DNA of 64,000 bases. It comes from Synechococcus sp. JA-2-3B'a(2-13). GTDB lineage: Bacteria; Cyanobacteriota; Cyanobacteriia; Thermostichales; Thermostichaceae. The stretch covers positions 639,277 through 703,276 of the forward strand of contig NC_007776.1 in assembly GCF_000013225.1 (NCBI RefSeq), in the 5' to 3' direction. The translations under genes were made by a program, and so were the position numbers. Of the stretch, positions 43,797-56,023 are shown piece by piece. Each line of letters opens with the position of its first letter. The first letter of the stretch is position 1. Below the pieces are notes generated by a model. It worked only from the letters and a program-made list of their open reading frames with translations, was not told where the DNA came from and did no database searches.

Positions 43797-45212
43797 CTAA
43801 CGAGAAAGCCGACAACGGTCACAGGTGCCACAGGGCAGGCCGGGCTGCTCCCCAGGGTAGCCAAAATAGGGCAAGATCGCCTGCCACCGACAGCCGCGGG
43901 CGTGGATGAGGGCTTCCATCCCTTGCCAGGGATCCTCTCGTCTTAAAGGCTGCCAACGGCGGTGTAACACCTGAAAGTGAAAGGGATCCGGCCAGTGCAG
44001 GCAGCCCATCTCCTGCAATAGACCCAGGGCCACCCGTACCTCTCCAGGCGGCAGGTCGGCGTAGGATCCCTGCTGGGGTAGGGTTTGGAGCAGGTGGCGT
44101 GCTCGGGCCTGAAGGCGCTCCTGCTGGGAATAGAAATAGGCTTGGCGCCGGCGATCGCTGGGATCCAGCATGCCCGTCGGCTCCGAGACCAGCATCAGGG
44201 CCCGACAAGGGCCACCATCCCGACCACCTCGCCCCACCTCTTGCAAATAATCCATCAAGCTGGGCGGGGGATGAAAGTGCAGTACCCAACGCACGTCCGG
44301 CTTGTTGATGCCCATGCCAAAGGCGTTGGTGCAGACCAGAAAGCGCAGTTCCCCCTGCAGCCAGGCCCGTTCCAGCCGACGGCGGGATCCCGCTTCCAGT
44401 CCCCCATGGTAGGTGGCGGTTTTCAAGTTCTGTCGGCCCAGCCACTCGGCCAGCTCTTCCCCATCCCGTCGGGTGCGCACATAGACCAGACCCGACCCGG
44501 GATTCTCGCCCAGGAATCGCAGCAGACGACGACGGCGATCCGCCGGGCTCCAGGCTATCGCCACATTGAGGGAGAGGTTGGCCCGCAGGGGATCGGCGCG
44601 AATGTGCTCCGGATCCCGCAGCTCTAGGATTTGGCTGAGGCGGCTGCAGGTTTGGGGGTCAGCCGTGGCGGTAAAAGCGGCAATGGGAAAGGAGGACTTC
44701 ACCGGGGCCAGAGCCGGGCGCAGCAATCCCAGACGGCGGTAGTCGGGCCGGAAGGATCCCCCCCAATGCACCAACGTATGGGCCTCATCCACGATCAGGC
44801 CGTTGATGTGCACCTGAGGCTGTTGCAGCCGTTGCCAAACGGGGGGGCTGAATAGGGTCTCCGGCCCCAAATAGAGCAGGCGCAGTCGGTTTTCCTCAAG
44901 GGCCTTCAACACCCGCTTGCGCAGGGCCGGATCCAGTTCGCTGTGGAGACAGGCTGCCGGCAGCTTGCGTTTCCAAAGATCCTGAACTTGGTCTTCCATG
45001 AGGGCGATTAGGGGTGAAACCACCAGCATCACCCCCCTTTGCAGCAGAGCTGCTAGCTGAAAGCACAGGGATTTGCCAAACCCCGTCGGCAACACCACCA
45101 GCGCGTCGCGCTTGTCCAGCAGAGCGCGGATCACCTGATCCTGGGGTGGGCGCAGCGTCTCGTAACCCCAGTGTTGCTTGAGGGCCTGTTGGATTTGCTG
45201 CCAATCCTGCAA
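43797..45212 (-). CDS. recQ: RecQ-family ATP-dependent DNA helicase
   Basis: 471 aa, 3'-5' DNA helicase. Motif 0 FRPPQ-like (LRPPQDQVI), Walker A TGFGKS, DEAH in VDEAHTLVHWG, motif III TATADPQT, motif V AFGMGINKPDVRWVLHF and motif VI QEVGRGGRDGG. A short zinc-binding C-terminus (Cys in GCRWQ, PCGTCDRC) replaces the RQC and HRDC domains, as in many cyanobacteria. It ends 36 bp from the GH3-like gene. Confidence 0.93.
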   Translation of the reverse strand: MQDWQQIQQALKQHWGYETLRPPQDQVIRALLDKRDALVVLPTGFGKSLCFQLAALLQRGVMLVVSPLIALMEDQVQDLWKRKLPAACLHSELDPALRKRVLKALEENRLRLLYLGPETLFSPPVWQRLQQPQVHINGLIVDEAHTLVHWGGSFRPDYRRLGLLRPALAPVKSSFPIAAFTATADPQTCSRLSQILELRDPEHIRADPLRANLSLNVAIAWSPADRRRRLLRFLGENPGSGLVYVRTRRDGEELAEWLGRQNLKTATYHGGLEAGSRRRLERAWLQGELRFLVCTNAFGMGINKPDVRWVLHFHPPPSLMDYLQEVGRGGRDGGPCRALMLVSEPTGMLDPSDRRRQAYFYSQQERLQARARHLLQTLPQQGSYADLPPGEVRVALGLLQEMGCLHWPDPFHFQVLHRRWQPLRREDPWQGMEALIHARGCRWQAILPYFGYPGEQPGLPCGTCDRCRLSR

Positions 45213-45586
45213 ACGGCAACCCCCTTTTCAACAATTTCCTTCAGCAATCTACAGCGATTTCGGGAGAAGCTGTCTTATAGGCTATTTCAAATCCCGCTGA
45301 ACCTGCTAGCTCCCCTCTCCCAAGGGGTGAGGGCGCAGAGGATCGGCCCCACCGGCTTGCCTGTAGGGGATCCCTGTCACACCTATCCCCGTGTCCAGGG
45401 GGCTGGGGCGCTAGCTGACCCCCGGGTGGCGCGGGTGGCGCCCACCTATCCCCGTGTCCAGGGGGCTGGGATCAGGATCCCCGGCAGAGAAGGGATTCTC
45501 ACCTGCTGCATGGGTGAAGGTGTCGATGGCGGCGGGCTTGTGCGATCCTAGAGCTGGGACTTCCCGCCTGCTTCGATACTTTTCCC
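45213..45586. other. intergenic region between recQ and hisB with a 28-bp direct repeat
   Basis: 374 bp with promoters for two divergent genes. A 28-bp sequence starting CACCTATCCCCGTGTCC occurs at 45380-45407 and again at 45443-45470, 63 bp apart. Only two copies, spacer rich in GGCG. A CCCC...GGGG motif lies at 45303-45330. Confidence 0.6.
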
Positions 45587-46207
45587 ATGACTGCCCTCGA
45601 CTCCTCGCGCCTGCTCCAGCCCAGAACGGCCTCTGTTCACCGTCGCACTGGAGAAACGGATGTCCAAATTCATCTGAACCTGGATGGCAGCGGGCGCCAT
45701 GAGATCGATACTGGGATCCCCTTTTTGGATCACATGCTGGCCCAGCTCAGCACCCACGGGCTGATCGACCTGCAGATCAAGGCCATAGGGGATCTGCACA
45801 TCGACGATCACCACACCAACGAAGATGTGGGCATCACGCTGGGACAAGCCCTGGCGCAGGCTCTGCAGGATCGGCGTGGCATTCATCGCTTCGGCCATTT
45901 TTGGGCACCTTTGGATGAAGCTTTGGTGCAGGTGGTGCTGGATTTCTCCGGGCGTCCTCACCTCAGCTATGGCCTGGAGCTGCCCACGGAGCGCATTGGC
46001 CGCTACGAAACCCAGTTGGTGCGGGAGTTTTATCAGGCGGTGGTCAACCACGCCCAGCTCACTTTGCACATTCGCCAGGCTGCCGGCCTCAATGCCCACC
46101 ATATTGTCGAGGCCAGTTTTAAGGCGTTTGCCCGCGCCCTGCGCATGGCCGTAGAACGGGATCCCCGCCGACAAGAAGGGATCCCCAGTTCGAAGGGAGT
46201 ACTCTAG
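45587..46207 (+). CDS. hisB: imidazoleglycerol-phosphate dehydratase
   Basis: Sixth step of histidine synthesis. 206 aa, monofunctional form. Manganese-site motifs HHTNED and LNAHHIVE are both present, plus [16 protein letters not shown]. The C-terminal [16 protein letters not shown] has the usual SSKG end. Not fused to a phosphatase. Confidence 0.96.
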   Translation: MTALDSSRLLQPRTASVHRRTGETDVQIHLNLDGSGRHEIDTGIPFLDHMLAQLSTHGLIDLQIKAIGDLHIDDHHTNEDVGITLGQALAQALQDRRGIHRFGHFWAPLDEALVQVVLDFSGRPHLSYGLELPTERIGRYETQLVREFYQAVVNHAQLTLHIRQAAGLNAHHIVEASFKAFARALRMAVERDPRRQEGIPSSKGVL

Positions 46208-46209
46208 GC

Positions 46210-46386
46210 ATGAACTGGCCACGGAGACTGTTGGCCTTGGCTCTGGGATTGGGGACAGTTTTCTTCGGTCTGGGCCAGATGGGGGGTGCAATTCTCAGTG
46301 TGGGCCTGTTGGCTCCCGCCTCAGCAGTCCAGATGGGGCAAAGTCTGTCCGGTAGGGATCCCCATTTAGGTTTATTCTGGACTTAG
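46210..46386 (+). CDS. small putative exported peptide
   Basis: 58 codons starting two bases after the hisB stop, preceded by GGGAGT. It reads MNWPRRLLALALGLGTVFFG, then a second hydrophobic part with APASA resembling a signal peptidase site, and a short polar end. No known family. It may be cotranscribed with hisB. Coding status rests only on ribosome-site position and hydrophobic pattern. Confidence 0.35.
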   Translation: MNWPRRLLALALGLGTVFFGLGQMGGAILSVGLLAPASAVQMGQSLSGRDPHLGLFWT

Positions 46387-46533
46387 CCATCTTTCCAGAG
46401 TTGCACCTCAGCTTATGCGGGATCCGGAGTCGAAAACGGTTTCACCCCATCGGGATTCTGGCGGTGGCCAGCCCTGGAGGCTCTTGTTCCAAGCAGTCGG
46501 TAAATCAATCTATGTTAGGGGGGGATGAAAACT

Positions 46534-46686
46534 ATGGACATTGATCTCCGTCCGCTGATCGTTCTGTCGCCCATTGTTTTGGTGGTTGCCTGGGCTGCCT
46601 ACAACATCATCAAGGCTGCCATCAAGGGAGAAGCCAAGCTCTTCGGAGAGAAGGGCAACAACCCCTTCGGCAAAGGCGGGAGCTGA
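46534..46686 (+). CDS. psbY: photosystem II protein PsbY-like
   Basis: 50 aa. MDIDLRPLIVLSPIVLVVAW and AAYNII match PsbY (MD-R-L-VL-P, then W and N-I), a single-span thylakoid protein at the edge of PSII. The extra basic tail (EAKLFGEKGNNPFGKGGS) is longer than usual. ATG 46534 is chosen as AGGGGGGG lies about 8 nt upstream; ATG 46525 would sit right on it. Lies between hisB and an FAD oxidoreductase. Confidence 0.7.
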   Translation: MDIDLRPLIVLSPIVLVVAWAAYNIIKAAIKGEAKLFGEKGNNPFGKGGS

Positions 46687-46720
46687 ACGTGCGGATCCGG
46701 TCACAGCTGGCAGGCTCAGT

Positions 46721-47821
46721 ATGCTAGGTGAGGAGACCCAGGCAGCGGTAACCCCTTCCGAGAGAGCCCGCTCAACATCCGCCGATGTGATTGTCATCGG
46801 GGCGGGAGTGGCCGGCTTGGTGTGTGCAAGGCAACTGCTGCGGGCAGGGCTCCAGGTTCTGGTGCTGGAAAAATCGGCAGGCTTGGGCGGGCGCATGGCC
46901 ACCCGTCGAGTTGAGCACGCTGGGCAAACGGTGCCAGTGGATCATGGGGCTCAATACCTGACTGCCGATTCGGATGGCTTTTATCGCTGGGTGAAGGAGC
47001 TGCTGGGCCTGGGGCTGCTGGCGGAATGGACGCGCTCGCTGCATGTGCTGGATCGAGAAGGGCTGCGCCCAGAGGATCCCAATGATGAAAAACCGCGCTA
47101 TGTCTGCCCCCAGGGCATGACAATGCTGGCCAAACACTTGGCTGCCCCGCTGTCGGTACACACCCAAACTCGTGTGGTCAGCCTCAAACCTTTGGCAACA
47201 AGCTGGCAATTGAGGGCGGAGAACGGCCAATGCTACGAGGCTGCTGCCCTGGTGGCGACAATTCCGGCCCCCCAGTTGCTGCCCCTGCTCCGGGAAGGGA
47301 TCCCTTCGGCTGAAAACCTGTTGCCTCTGCTGGAATCCGCCCAGTATCAACCCTGCCTTGCGGTTTTGGCGGGCTACTCTGAGCATACGCCGCCTTGGAA
47401 GGGGATCAAGTGCTTGGAGGATCCGATGTTGGCCTGGCTGGGACTGGACAGCAGCAAGCGCCTGCAGCCGCTCCCGCCTGTGGTGGTCTTGCATGGGGGG
47501 GCGGAGTGGTCATCTCTGTACTTGGAGGCCGGCCCCTCTGAGCTGGAAAAGGCCGGTCGAGAATTGCTGGCCCACGCAGCCCAACGGCTGGATCCCTGGT
47601 TGGCTTCGCCACAATGGATGCAGGTGCACCGTTGGCGCTACGCATTGCCTTTGGAAACCACGGGATTGGCCAGCTTAAGCACCCGTGTGCCGGTTTCCGC
47701 TGCTGAGGGATTGCCTTTGGTTTGTGCCGGCGATTGGTGCGCCGGAGGGCGCGTAGAGGGGGCTTGGCTCTCAGGACACAATGCCGCCAAAACCTTGCTC
47801 GAAATGCTTTCTGGGAAATGA
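46721..47821 (+). CDS. FAD-dependent amine oxidoreductase (renalase-like)
   Basis: 366 aa. FAD site VIVIGAGVAGLVCARQLL, then EKSAGLGGRMATRRV with the GGR motif, and C-terminal CAGDWCAGGRVEGAWLSG, the second FAD segment. This layout is common to renalase-like NAD(P)-binding proteins of cyanobacteria. Substrate not shown. It starts 35 bp after the psbY-like gene. Confidence 0.88.
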   Translation: MLGEETQAAVTPSERARSTSADVIVIGAGVAGLVCARQLLRAGLQVLVLEKSAGLGGRMATRRVEHAGQTVPVDHGAQYLTADSDGFYRWVKELLGLGLLAEWTRSLHVLDREGLRPEDPNDEKPRYVCPQGMTMLAKHLAAPLSVHTQTRVVSLKPLATSWQLRAENGQCYEAAALVATIPAPQLLPLLREGIPSAENLLPLLESAQYQPCLAVLAGYSEHTPPWKGIKCLEDPMLAWLGLDSSKRLQPLPPVVVLHGGAEWSSLYLEAGPSELEKAGRELLAHAAQRLDPWLASPQWMQVHRWRYALPLETTGLASLSTRVPVSAAEGLPLVCAGDWCAGGRVEGAWLSGHNAAKTLLEMLSGK

Positions 47822-47998
47822 GGGTATGCACAGGCCGACCCGGTCGGCAGGGCAAGTGCCTGACCTGGCGCAGGACAGAGATGACGGCAAGACCACTGGG
47901 AGGGTAGGCTGAGGGCCGCTGAGAATTTCCACCCTCTGGGCCGGGGAGTGTGTCAAGCTAAAGGGTGGATCCCCCGGCAGATGCTCTCCTCTCCACTC

Positions 47999-48904
47999 AT
48001 GTCCAGAATCTGTACAATCTACCGCCGTGCGCAATTTGCCGCCAGCCATCGGTACTGGTTGCCCGAACTCTCAGAAGCCGAGAACTTAGCCCGCTTTGGC
48101 CCAAATGCCCGTTTTCCCGGCCATGGCCACAACTATGTGCTGGAGGTGGGCATGAGTGGTGAGGTGGATGACTATGGGATGGTGCTCAACCTCTCGGAGG
48201 TGAAGCAGGTGATCCGGCAGCGGGTGATTCAAGATCTCAACTTTGCTTATCTAAATCAAGCTTGGCCGGAGTTTGCCCAAACCTTGCCCACTACCGAGTT
48301 TATCGCTTACGTGATTTGGCAACGCCTGGCCGATGCCTTGCCCCTAACCAGCGTCCGTCTGTACGAAGATCCTGAGCTTTGGGCCGAATACCGAGGAGAA
48401 GCCATGCAAGCCTACTTGACTGTTGCCACCCATTTCAGCGCCGCCCACCGCTTGGCTCTGGATCACCTGAGTTTTGAAGAAAACAGCGCCATCTACGGCC
48501 TCTGTGCCCGTCCCCACGGCCACGGCCACAACTACGGCCTGGAGATCACCGTCAAGGGATCCATCGACCCGCGCACGGGGATGATCGTGGACTTGGCGGC
48601 CCTGCAGCGGCTGATCGAGGAGCAGGTGGTGAAGCCGCTGGATCACACCTTTTTGAACAAAGACATTCCCTACTTTGCCCAGGTGGTGCCTACTGCCGAA
48701 AACATCGCCCTCTACATCCAGCGGCTGCTGACTCTGCCCCTGCGGGAGCTGGGGGTGCAGTTGCATCGGGTTCGCCTGCAGGAGAGTCCCAACAACAGCA
48801 GCGAGGTCTACGGGGAGTTTCCGCTGGAAGAGCTGCTCAACTCCTCAGAAGGACAAGATGTGGCTTCTTCCGCTTCTGGCAGCCGTATTGCCATGCAGGG
48901 CTGA
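47999..48904 (+). CDS. tandem 6-pyruvoyl-tetrahydropterin synthase/QueD protein
   Basis: 301 aa made of two PTPS-type domains. Domain 2 (from about residue 125) has zinc ligands (THFSAAHRL, HGHGHNY), the catalytic Cys (YGLCARPHGHGHNYG) and the Asp-His pair (LDHTFLN). Domain 1 keeps the zinc histidines (ASHRY, HGHNY) but has FGPNARF instead of the Cys and LNFAYLN instead of the Asp-His pair, so it is probably not catalytic. Works in queuosine or pterin synthesis. ATG 47999 is used; ATGs upstream at 47981 and 47948 are in frame. Confidence 0.9.
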   Translation: MSRICTIYRRAQFAASHRYWLPELSEAENLARFGPNARFPGHGHNYVLEVGMSGEVDDYGMVLNLSEVKQVIRQRVIQDLNFAYLNQAWPEFAQTLPTTEFIAYVIWQRLADALPLTSVRLYEDPELWAEYRGEAMQAYLTVATHFSAAHRLALDHLSFEENSAIYGLCARPHGHGHNYGLEITVKGSIDPRTGMIVDLAALQRLIEEQVVKPLDHTFLNKDIPYFAQVVPTAENIALYIQRLLTLPLRELGVQLHRVRLQESPNNSSEVYGEFPLEELLNSSEGQDVASSASGSRIAMQG

Positions 48905-48914
48905 TGCGGCCATC

Positions 48915-50231
48915 ATGTTGGATCTGGTTAAGCTGAGCGGGCAAATTCCTGCGTTCACCCGGCACCTGCAACAGGAGTCGAAAGCCAGCCAAGAACGCCT
49001 CCGCCAAGCCTGGCAAGTTTTCGAGCGCTGGCAGCAGGAGCCGCAGGTTTGGCAGTCCCGCTGGGTGGAGTGGGGATCCCATCTGTCGTTTGTTTGCGCC
49101 AGCCCTGCCGAGCCGCCGGAAGCTTGGGGATCCCTGCCCAAGGTCGAGCCTCTGCAGGGGCGACACACGGTGGTGGCCACGGATGGATCCCAGATTTTGC
49201 CCAGTCACCACGAGATTGCCTACTGCTCGCTGATCAATGTTGGGCGCGTGGTTCTCCACTACGGCACCCAGGAGTGGCCGCTCCTGGACAGCCAGCCCCT
49301 GCTGCTGTATGGAGATGGGCCCCTTGCCCAGCAAAACCGCTCAGACTCCCCTCTCTCGGAACCGCGGGCAGAAGGGTTGCCGAGGGCCCCCCTTAACCGG
49401 CGAGACTCTCGCCCGCAGCGCGCTCCAGGTGAACGCAATCCTACCAGCGGCACGGAGTCCTCGTTGGGGCTGGAAGAGATACTGGCCTTACGACGCTCCC
49501 AAGCGGAACTGGAGGAGCTGGCTCGTTTGGCCCTGTCGGTGCCCCGTCGCCGCACCACGCTGGCGCTCCTGGATGGATCCCTAATCCCTTGGGGACTGGA
49601 GCCTCTGCCCCAGTCGGCCCGGCGCCCCTGGTTGGATCCCATTCTGGCGACCTTGGAGCAGTTGCGGGCGGCCCGCATTCCTCTCGTGGGTTACATCAGC
49701 GCCTCCCGCAGCAGCGAAACCCTCAACTACCTGCGCTTGGGGCTGTGCCCGTACCTGGGCTGTGACTGCTACCGCTACTGTCCCGGCGAGAAGTCTCCTC
49801 CCTGCCATCCCTTCGCCCCCCTGGCAGACCGCGTCTTTTGGGGATCCCTGCTGCAGCCGGGAGAGCGCAGCCCCCTTTGGCGCAGCGGCGCCAGCGTGTT
49901 GGACGCCTTCGGGGAACACCACGTCCACTGTTGTTACCTCAATGTTGGCGAGGGATCCCTGGGCCAAGCCGAAATTGCTCGCCTGGAGTTTCCCGCTTGG
50001 GTGGTCCAGGATGCGGAGTTGCTGCAGCGGGCTCTGGCAGGGGTGCTGAGCCAAGTGCACAAGGGCTTTGGCTACCCCATCGCCTTGGCGGAAGCCCATC
50101 ATTTGGCGGTGGTGAGAAGCGGGGATCGGCAGCGGTTTTTTGCCTTGATCGAGCAGGAGCTGCTCCGGGCCGGCCTGCGCCACGTGGCCGTCTCCCGCAA
50201 GGAAGCCCAGAAGCGGAGTGGCATTGCCTGA
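48915..50231 (+). CDS. NurA-domain nuclease
   Basis: 438 aa. NurA is a 5'-3' nuclease known from double-strand break resection, RNase H-like. Metal-site Asp in VVATDGSQILPSHHE, followed by LLDGSLIPWGL, and a C-terminal HHLAVV. A cysteine cluster (CPYLGCDCYRYCPG) in the insertion is unusual. The loop about residues 140-185 is variable and contains a copy of the short dispersed repeat (49431-49463), encoding NPTSGTESSLG. Its ATG is 10 bp after the PTPS stop. Confidence 0.8.
   Translation: MLDLVKLSGQIPAFTRHLQQESKASQERLRQAWQVFERWQQEPQVWQSRWVEWGSHLSFVCASPAEPPEAWGSLPKVEPLQGRHTVVATDGSQILPSHHEIAYCSLINVGRVVLHYGTQEWPLLDSQPLLLYGDGPLAQQNRSDSPLSEPRAEGLPRAPLNRRDSRPQRAPGERNPTSGTESSLGLEEILALRRSQAELEELARLALSVPRRRTTLALLDGSLIPWGLEPLPQSARRPWLDPILATLEQLRAARIPLVGYISASRSSETLNYLRLGLCPYLGCDCYRYCPGEKSPPCHPFAPLADRVFWGSLLQPGERSPLWRSGASVLDAFGEHHVHCCYLNVGEGSLGQAEIARLEFPAWVVQDAELLQRALAGVLSQVHKGFGYPIALAEAHHLAVVRSGDRQRFFALIEQELLRAGLRHVAVSRKEAQKRSGIA
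49431..49463 (+). repeat. short dispersed repeat, copy 8 (inside NurA gene)
   Basis: GAACGCAATCCTACCAGCGG then CACGGAGTCCTCG; the first arm has a 9-bp longer middle than other copies. Confidence 0.5.
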
Positions 50232-50341
50232 ACCGACGCCGGGGATCCCTGGCACCCAAGAGAAGGCTATAGCCTATTGAGGGGATCCCCATTCAACGGC
50301 TAGGGTTGCCAAGGTGTCCCAATCCTGTCTCTGTTGCCGAC

Positions 50342-53791
<3,450 letters not shown>

Positions 53792-53838
53792 GGGATCCTG
53801 TCGGCAGGCCATTTGGGGTGAGCGACTGGGGGACAAAC

Positions 53839-54597
53839 ATGTGTGGACGGTTTAGCCTGGCAGTGGCCCCAGAAGTGCTGATGCAGCATTTCGGCTTGCC
53901 GGCGGCAGCCCAAGAAAGGGCAGCTGTCCCCCGGTATAACATCGCTCCTTCTCAGCCGGTGCTGGCGGTGGTGGCGGGATCCCTTCAGCGCAAGGCAACC
54001 CATTTTCGCTGGGGCCTGATCCCCGCTTGGAGCCAAGCCGCCAAGGCCGGGTTGATCAATGCTCGTTCTGAAACGGTGGCCGAGAAGCCTTCTTTCCGCG
54101 AAGCTTTCCGCCGTCGTCGCTGCCTGATCCCGGCAGATGGCTTCTACGAGTGGGCCGACCAGGGTACAGGCAAGAAGGGCAGACAACCCTACTGGTTTCA
54201 CCTGCTGGATCGACCGGTATTTGCCTTTGCCGGGATTTGGGAACGCTGGCGCAGTCCAGAGGGGGTGGAGGTGGAAACCTGTGCCATCCTCAACACCGCT
54301 GCCAACCGTCTGATGCAGCTTTTTCACGAGCGGATGCCCGTGATTTTGACGGAAAACGACTACGACCTCTGGCTGGATCCCCAGGTGCAGGATCCCAAGC
54401 TGCTTTTGCCCTTGCTCCGCCCCTACCCAGCAGAAGCCATGGCGGCTTATCCGGTCAGCACCTATGTGAACAACCCCCGCCACGAGGATCCCGCTTGCCG
54501 TGCTCCTATCGGAGAAGCAGTGCAGGGATCCAGCCTCAGCGAGCCCGCTGGTAGCGCATCCCCGGCAGTTGTACCAGCCAGCCTTCCAATTCCATAA
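53839..54597 (+). CDS. yedK: SOS-response-associated peptidase YedK/HMCES
   Basis: 252 aa. The protein protects abasic sites in single-stranded DNA by a thiazolidine link made by Cys2. MCGRFSL gives the exposed Cys after Met removal; RYNIAPSQP, WGLIPAW, LINARSETV, RCLIPADGFYEW and HERMPVIL are the hallmark segments. The C-terminal 30 residues are not conserved. The gene overlaps the convergent dprA 3' end by 62 bp. Confidence 0.95.
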   Translation: MCGRFSLAVAPEVLMQHFGLPAAAQERAAVPRYNIAPSQPVLAVVAGSLQRKATHFRWGLIPAWSQAAKAGLINARSETVAEKPSFREAFRRRRCLIPADGFYEWADQGTGKKGRQPYWFHLLDRPVFAFAGIWERWRSPEGVEVETCAILNTAANRLMQLFHERMPVILTENDYDLWLDPQVQDPKLLLPLLRPYPAEAMAAYPVSTYVNNPRHEDPACRAPIGEAVQGSSLSEPAGSASPAVVPASLPIP

Positions 54598-55693
54598 GCA
54601 GCAGGGTACTGGAAAGGGTGGCAATATCCATCTGGCTAGCCTGGGCCAGGGCATCGAGGCTGAGGATGCCCTCCCCTAGCAGCTGCCAGAGCAGTTGCTG
54701 TTGGGGATCGCTGGGGCCAGTGGACGAGGGCTGCTTTAGCACAGGGGATCCCTGGAGGAGGCCCAAGTCTTTCAACAGCTCCTCGATCCCCAGGATCATG
54801 CCGGCGCCGTCGCGGATGAGCTGCAGGCAGCCGCGGGCTGCTGCCGTGTCGATGTTCCCCGGCAGGGCATACACTTCCCGACCGTAGTGGTTGGCCAGGT
54901 GAGCAGTAATTAGCGCTCCCGAGGTTTCCGGAGCCTCCATCACCAAAGTGGCGCGGCAGAGGCCGGCAATGATGCGGTTGCGCTGGGGAAAATGCTCCTT
55001 GGCCGGTGGCGTGCCGGGGGGATATTCGCTGAGGATGGCCCCTTGGGCCAGGATGCGCCGGTAGAGAGCTTGATGGTGAGCTGGGTAAACTTTGTCCACC
55101 CCCGTTCCCACCACGGCCACCGTCTTGCCGCCGGCATCCAGACAGGCCTGGTGGGCAATGCCGTCGATCCCCGTTGCCAGCCCCGAGACCACCACACAGC
55201 CAGCTTCCGCCAGGGCAGCGCTGACTTTCTGGGTCCACTGTCGACCGTAGGCCGTAGGGGCGCGGGTGCCGACGATGGCAATAGCCGGCTGTTGCCAATT
55301 GGGACATTCTCCTAGGGCATAGAGAATGGGCGGGGGATCTGGCACCTCCCACAGCAGCGGCGGATAGTCCGGATCTGCAGGCGTGAGAAAGGGGATCCCC
55401 GCTTTGAGGGTTTCCTCCAGGATCTGCTCGGGATCAAGGCCAGGACGGGCAGAGACAATAGCCTGGGCCAGGGTGGGGCCAATGCCTTCCACCTGCCGCA
55501 GGGCCGGGGCATCCGCTTGCCAAGCCCGCTCCAGGGATCCAAAAAACTCCGCCAGCCGCTTGAGCCGGTGGGGGCCAATCCCTTTGATGCGGGCCCAAGC
55601 TAGCCAGTAGGGCCGCTCCCGTTCTTCATGGCCTGGCCCACGGGAAGGCTCCCTCTTGCCAACAGGATCTGAAGGGGAAAGGGGAAAAGACAA
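54536..55693 (-). CDS. dprA: DNA processing protein DprA
   Basis: Loads RecA on incoming single-stranded DNA in natural transformation. 385 aa: N-terminal SAM/HhH-like region (IKGIGPHRLKRLAEFFGS), then the Rossmann core AIVGTRAPTAYGRQ, SGLATGIDGIAHQACLDAG, VDKVYPAHH and FPQRNRIIAGL, and a C-terminal winged-helix part. Fits the competence capacity of cyanobacteria. Convergent and overlapping with yedK. Confidence 0.95.
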   Translation of the reverse strand: MSFPLSPSDPVGKREPSRGPGHEERERPYWLAWARIKGIGPHRLKRLAEFFGSLERAWQADAPALRQVEGIGPTLAQAIVSARPGLDPEQILEETLKAGIPFLTPADPDYPPLLWEVPDPPPILYALGECPNWQQPAIAIVGTRAPTAYGRQWTQKVSAALAEAGCVVVSGLATGIDGIAHQACLDAGGKTVAVVGTGVDKVYPAHHQALYRRILAQGAILSEYPPGTPPAKEHFPQRNRIIAGLCRATLVMEAPETSGALITAHLANHYGREVYALPGNIDTAAARGCLQLIRDGAGMILGIEELLKDLGLLQGSPVLKQPSSTGPSDPQQQLLWQLLGEGILSLDALAQASQMDIATLSSTLLLMELEGWLVQLPGMRYQRAR

Positions 55694-55771
55694 TTTAGCT
55701 CTGCGCAGTAGTGGCTGTATCTTAAATGATTGGCAAAAGGAACGCTTGGCAAAAAAGCAGGAGATGGGTAG

Positions 55772-56023
55772 ATGTCAGGGTTGGATCCCGCCGGTAACCT
55801 TCAAGGATCAAGGCAGCTGCGGTTTGGGCGGATGCGCCAAGCTTGGGTGTGGGGGGCCTATCCCCTGCTGTGGCTGTTGACCTGGGTGGGATCCCGCTCG
55901 GCCCAGCCCCAGTTTTTGGGGATCCCGGCCTGGTATTGGCTGGCGGGATTGGCTGTCCTGCTGTTGGTACCTCTTAACTTCTACATTGTGCGCGTTTGCT
56001 GGCCGAGAGGCGGAGATGAGTAA
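55772..56023 (+). CDS. DUF3311-type small membrane protein, partner of SSS transporter
   Basis: 83 aa with two membrane spans (WVWGAYPLLWLLTWVG and WYWLAGLAVLLLVPLNFYIV). Small proteins of this kind usually sit just before sodium:solute symporters. Its stop overlaps the next gene's ATG (ATGAGTAA, 56016-56023), so they are coupled. A later Met (MRQAWVWG) could be the start. Confidence 0.75.
   Translation: MSGLDPAGNLQGSRQLRFGRMRQAWVWGAYPLLWLLTWVGSRSAQPQFLGIPAWYWLAGLAVLLLVPLNFYIVRVCWPRGGDE

Noticed and set aside
45380-45470. CRISPR array
   Set aside because: Only two repeat units, one spacer of 35 bp that is itself GC-repetitive, and no cas genes anywhere in the window.
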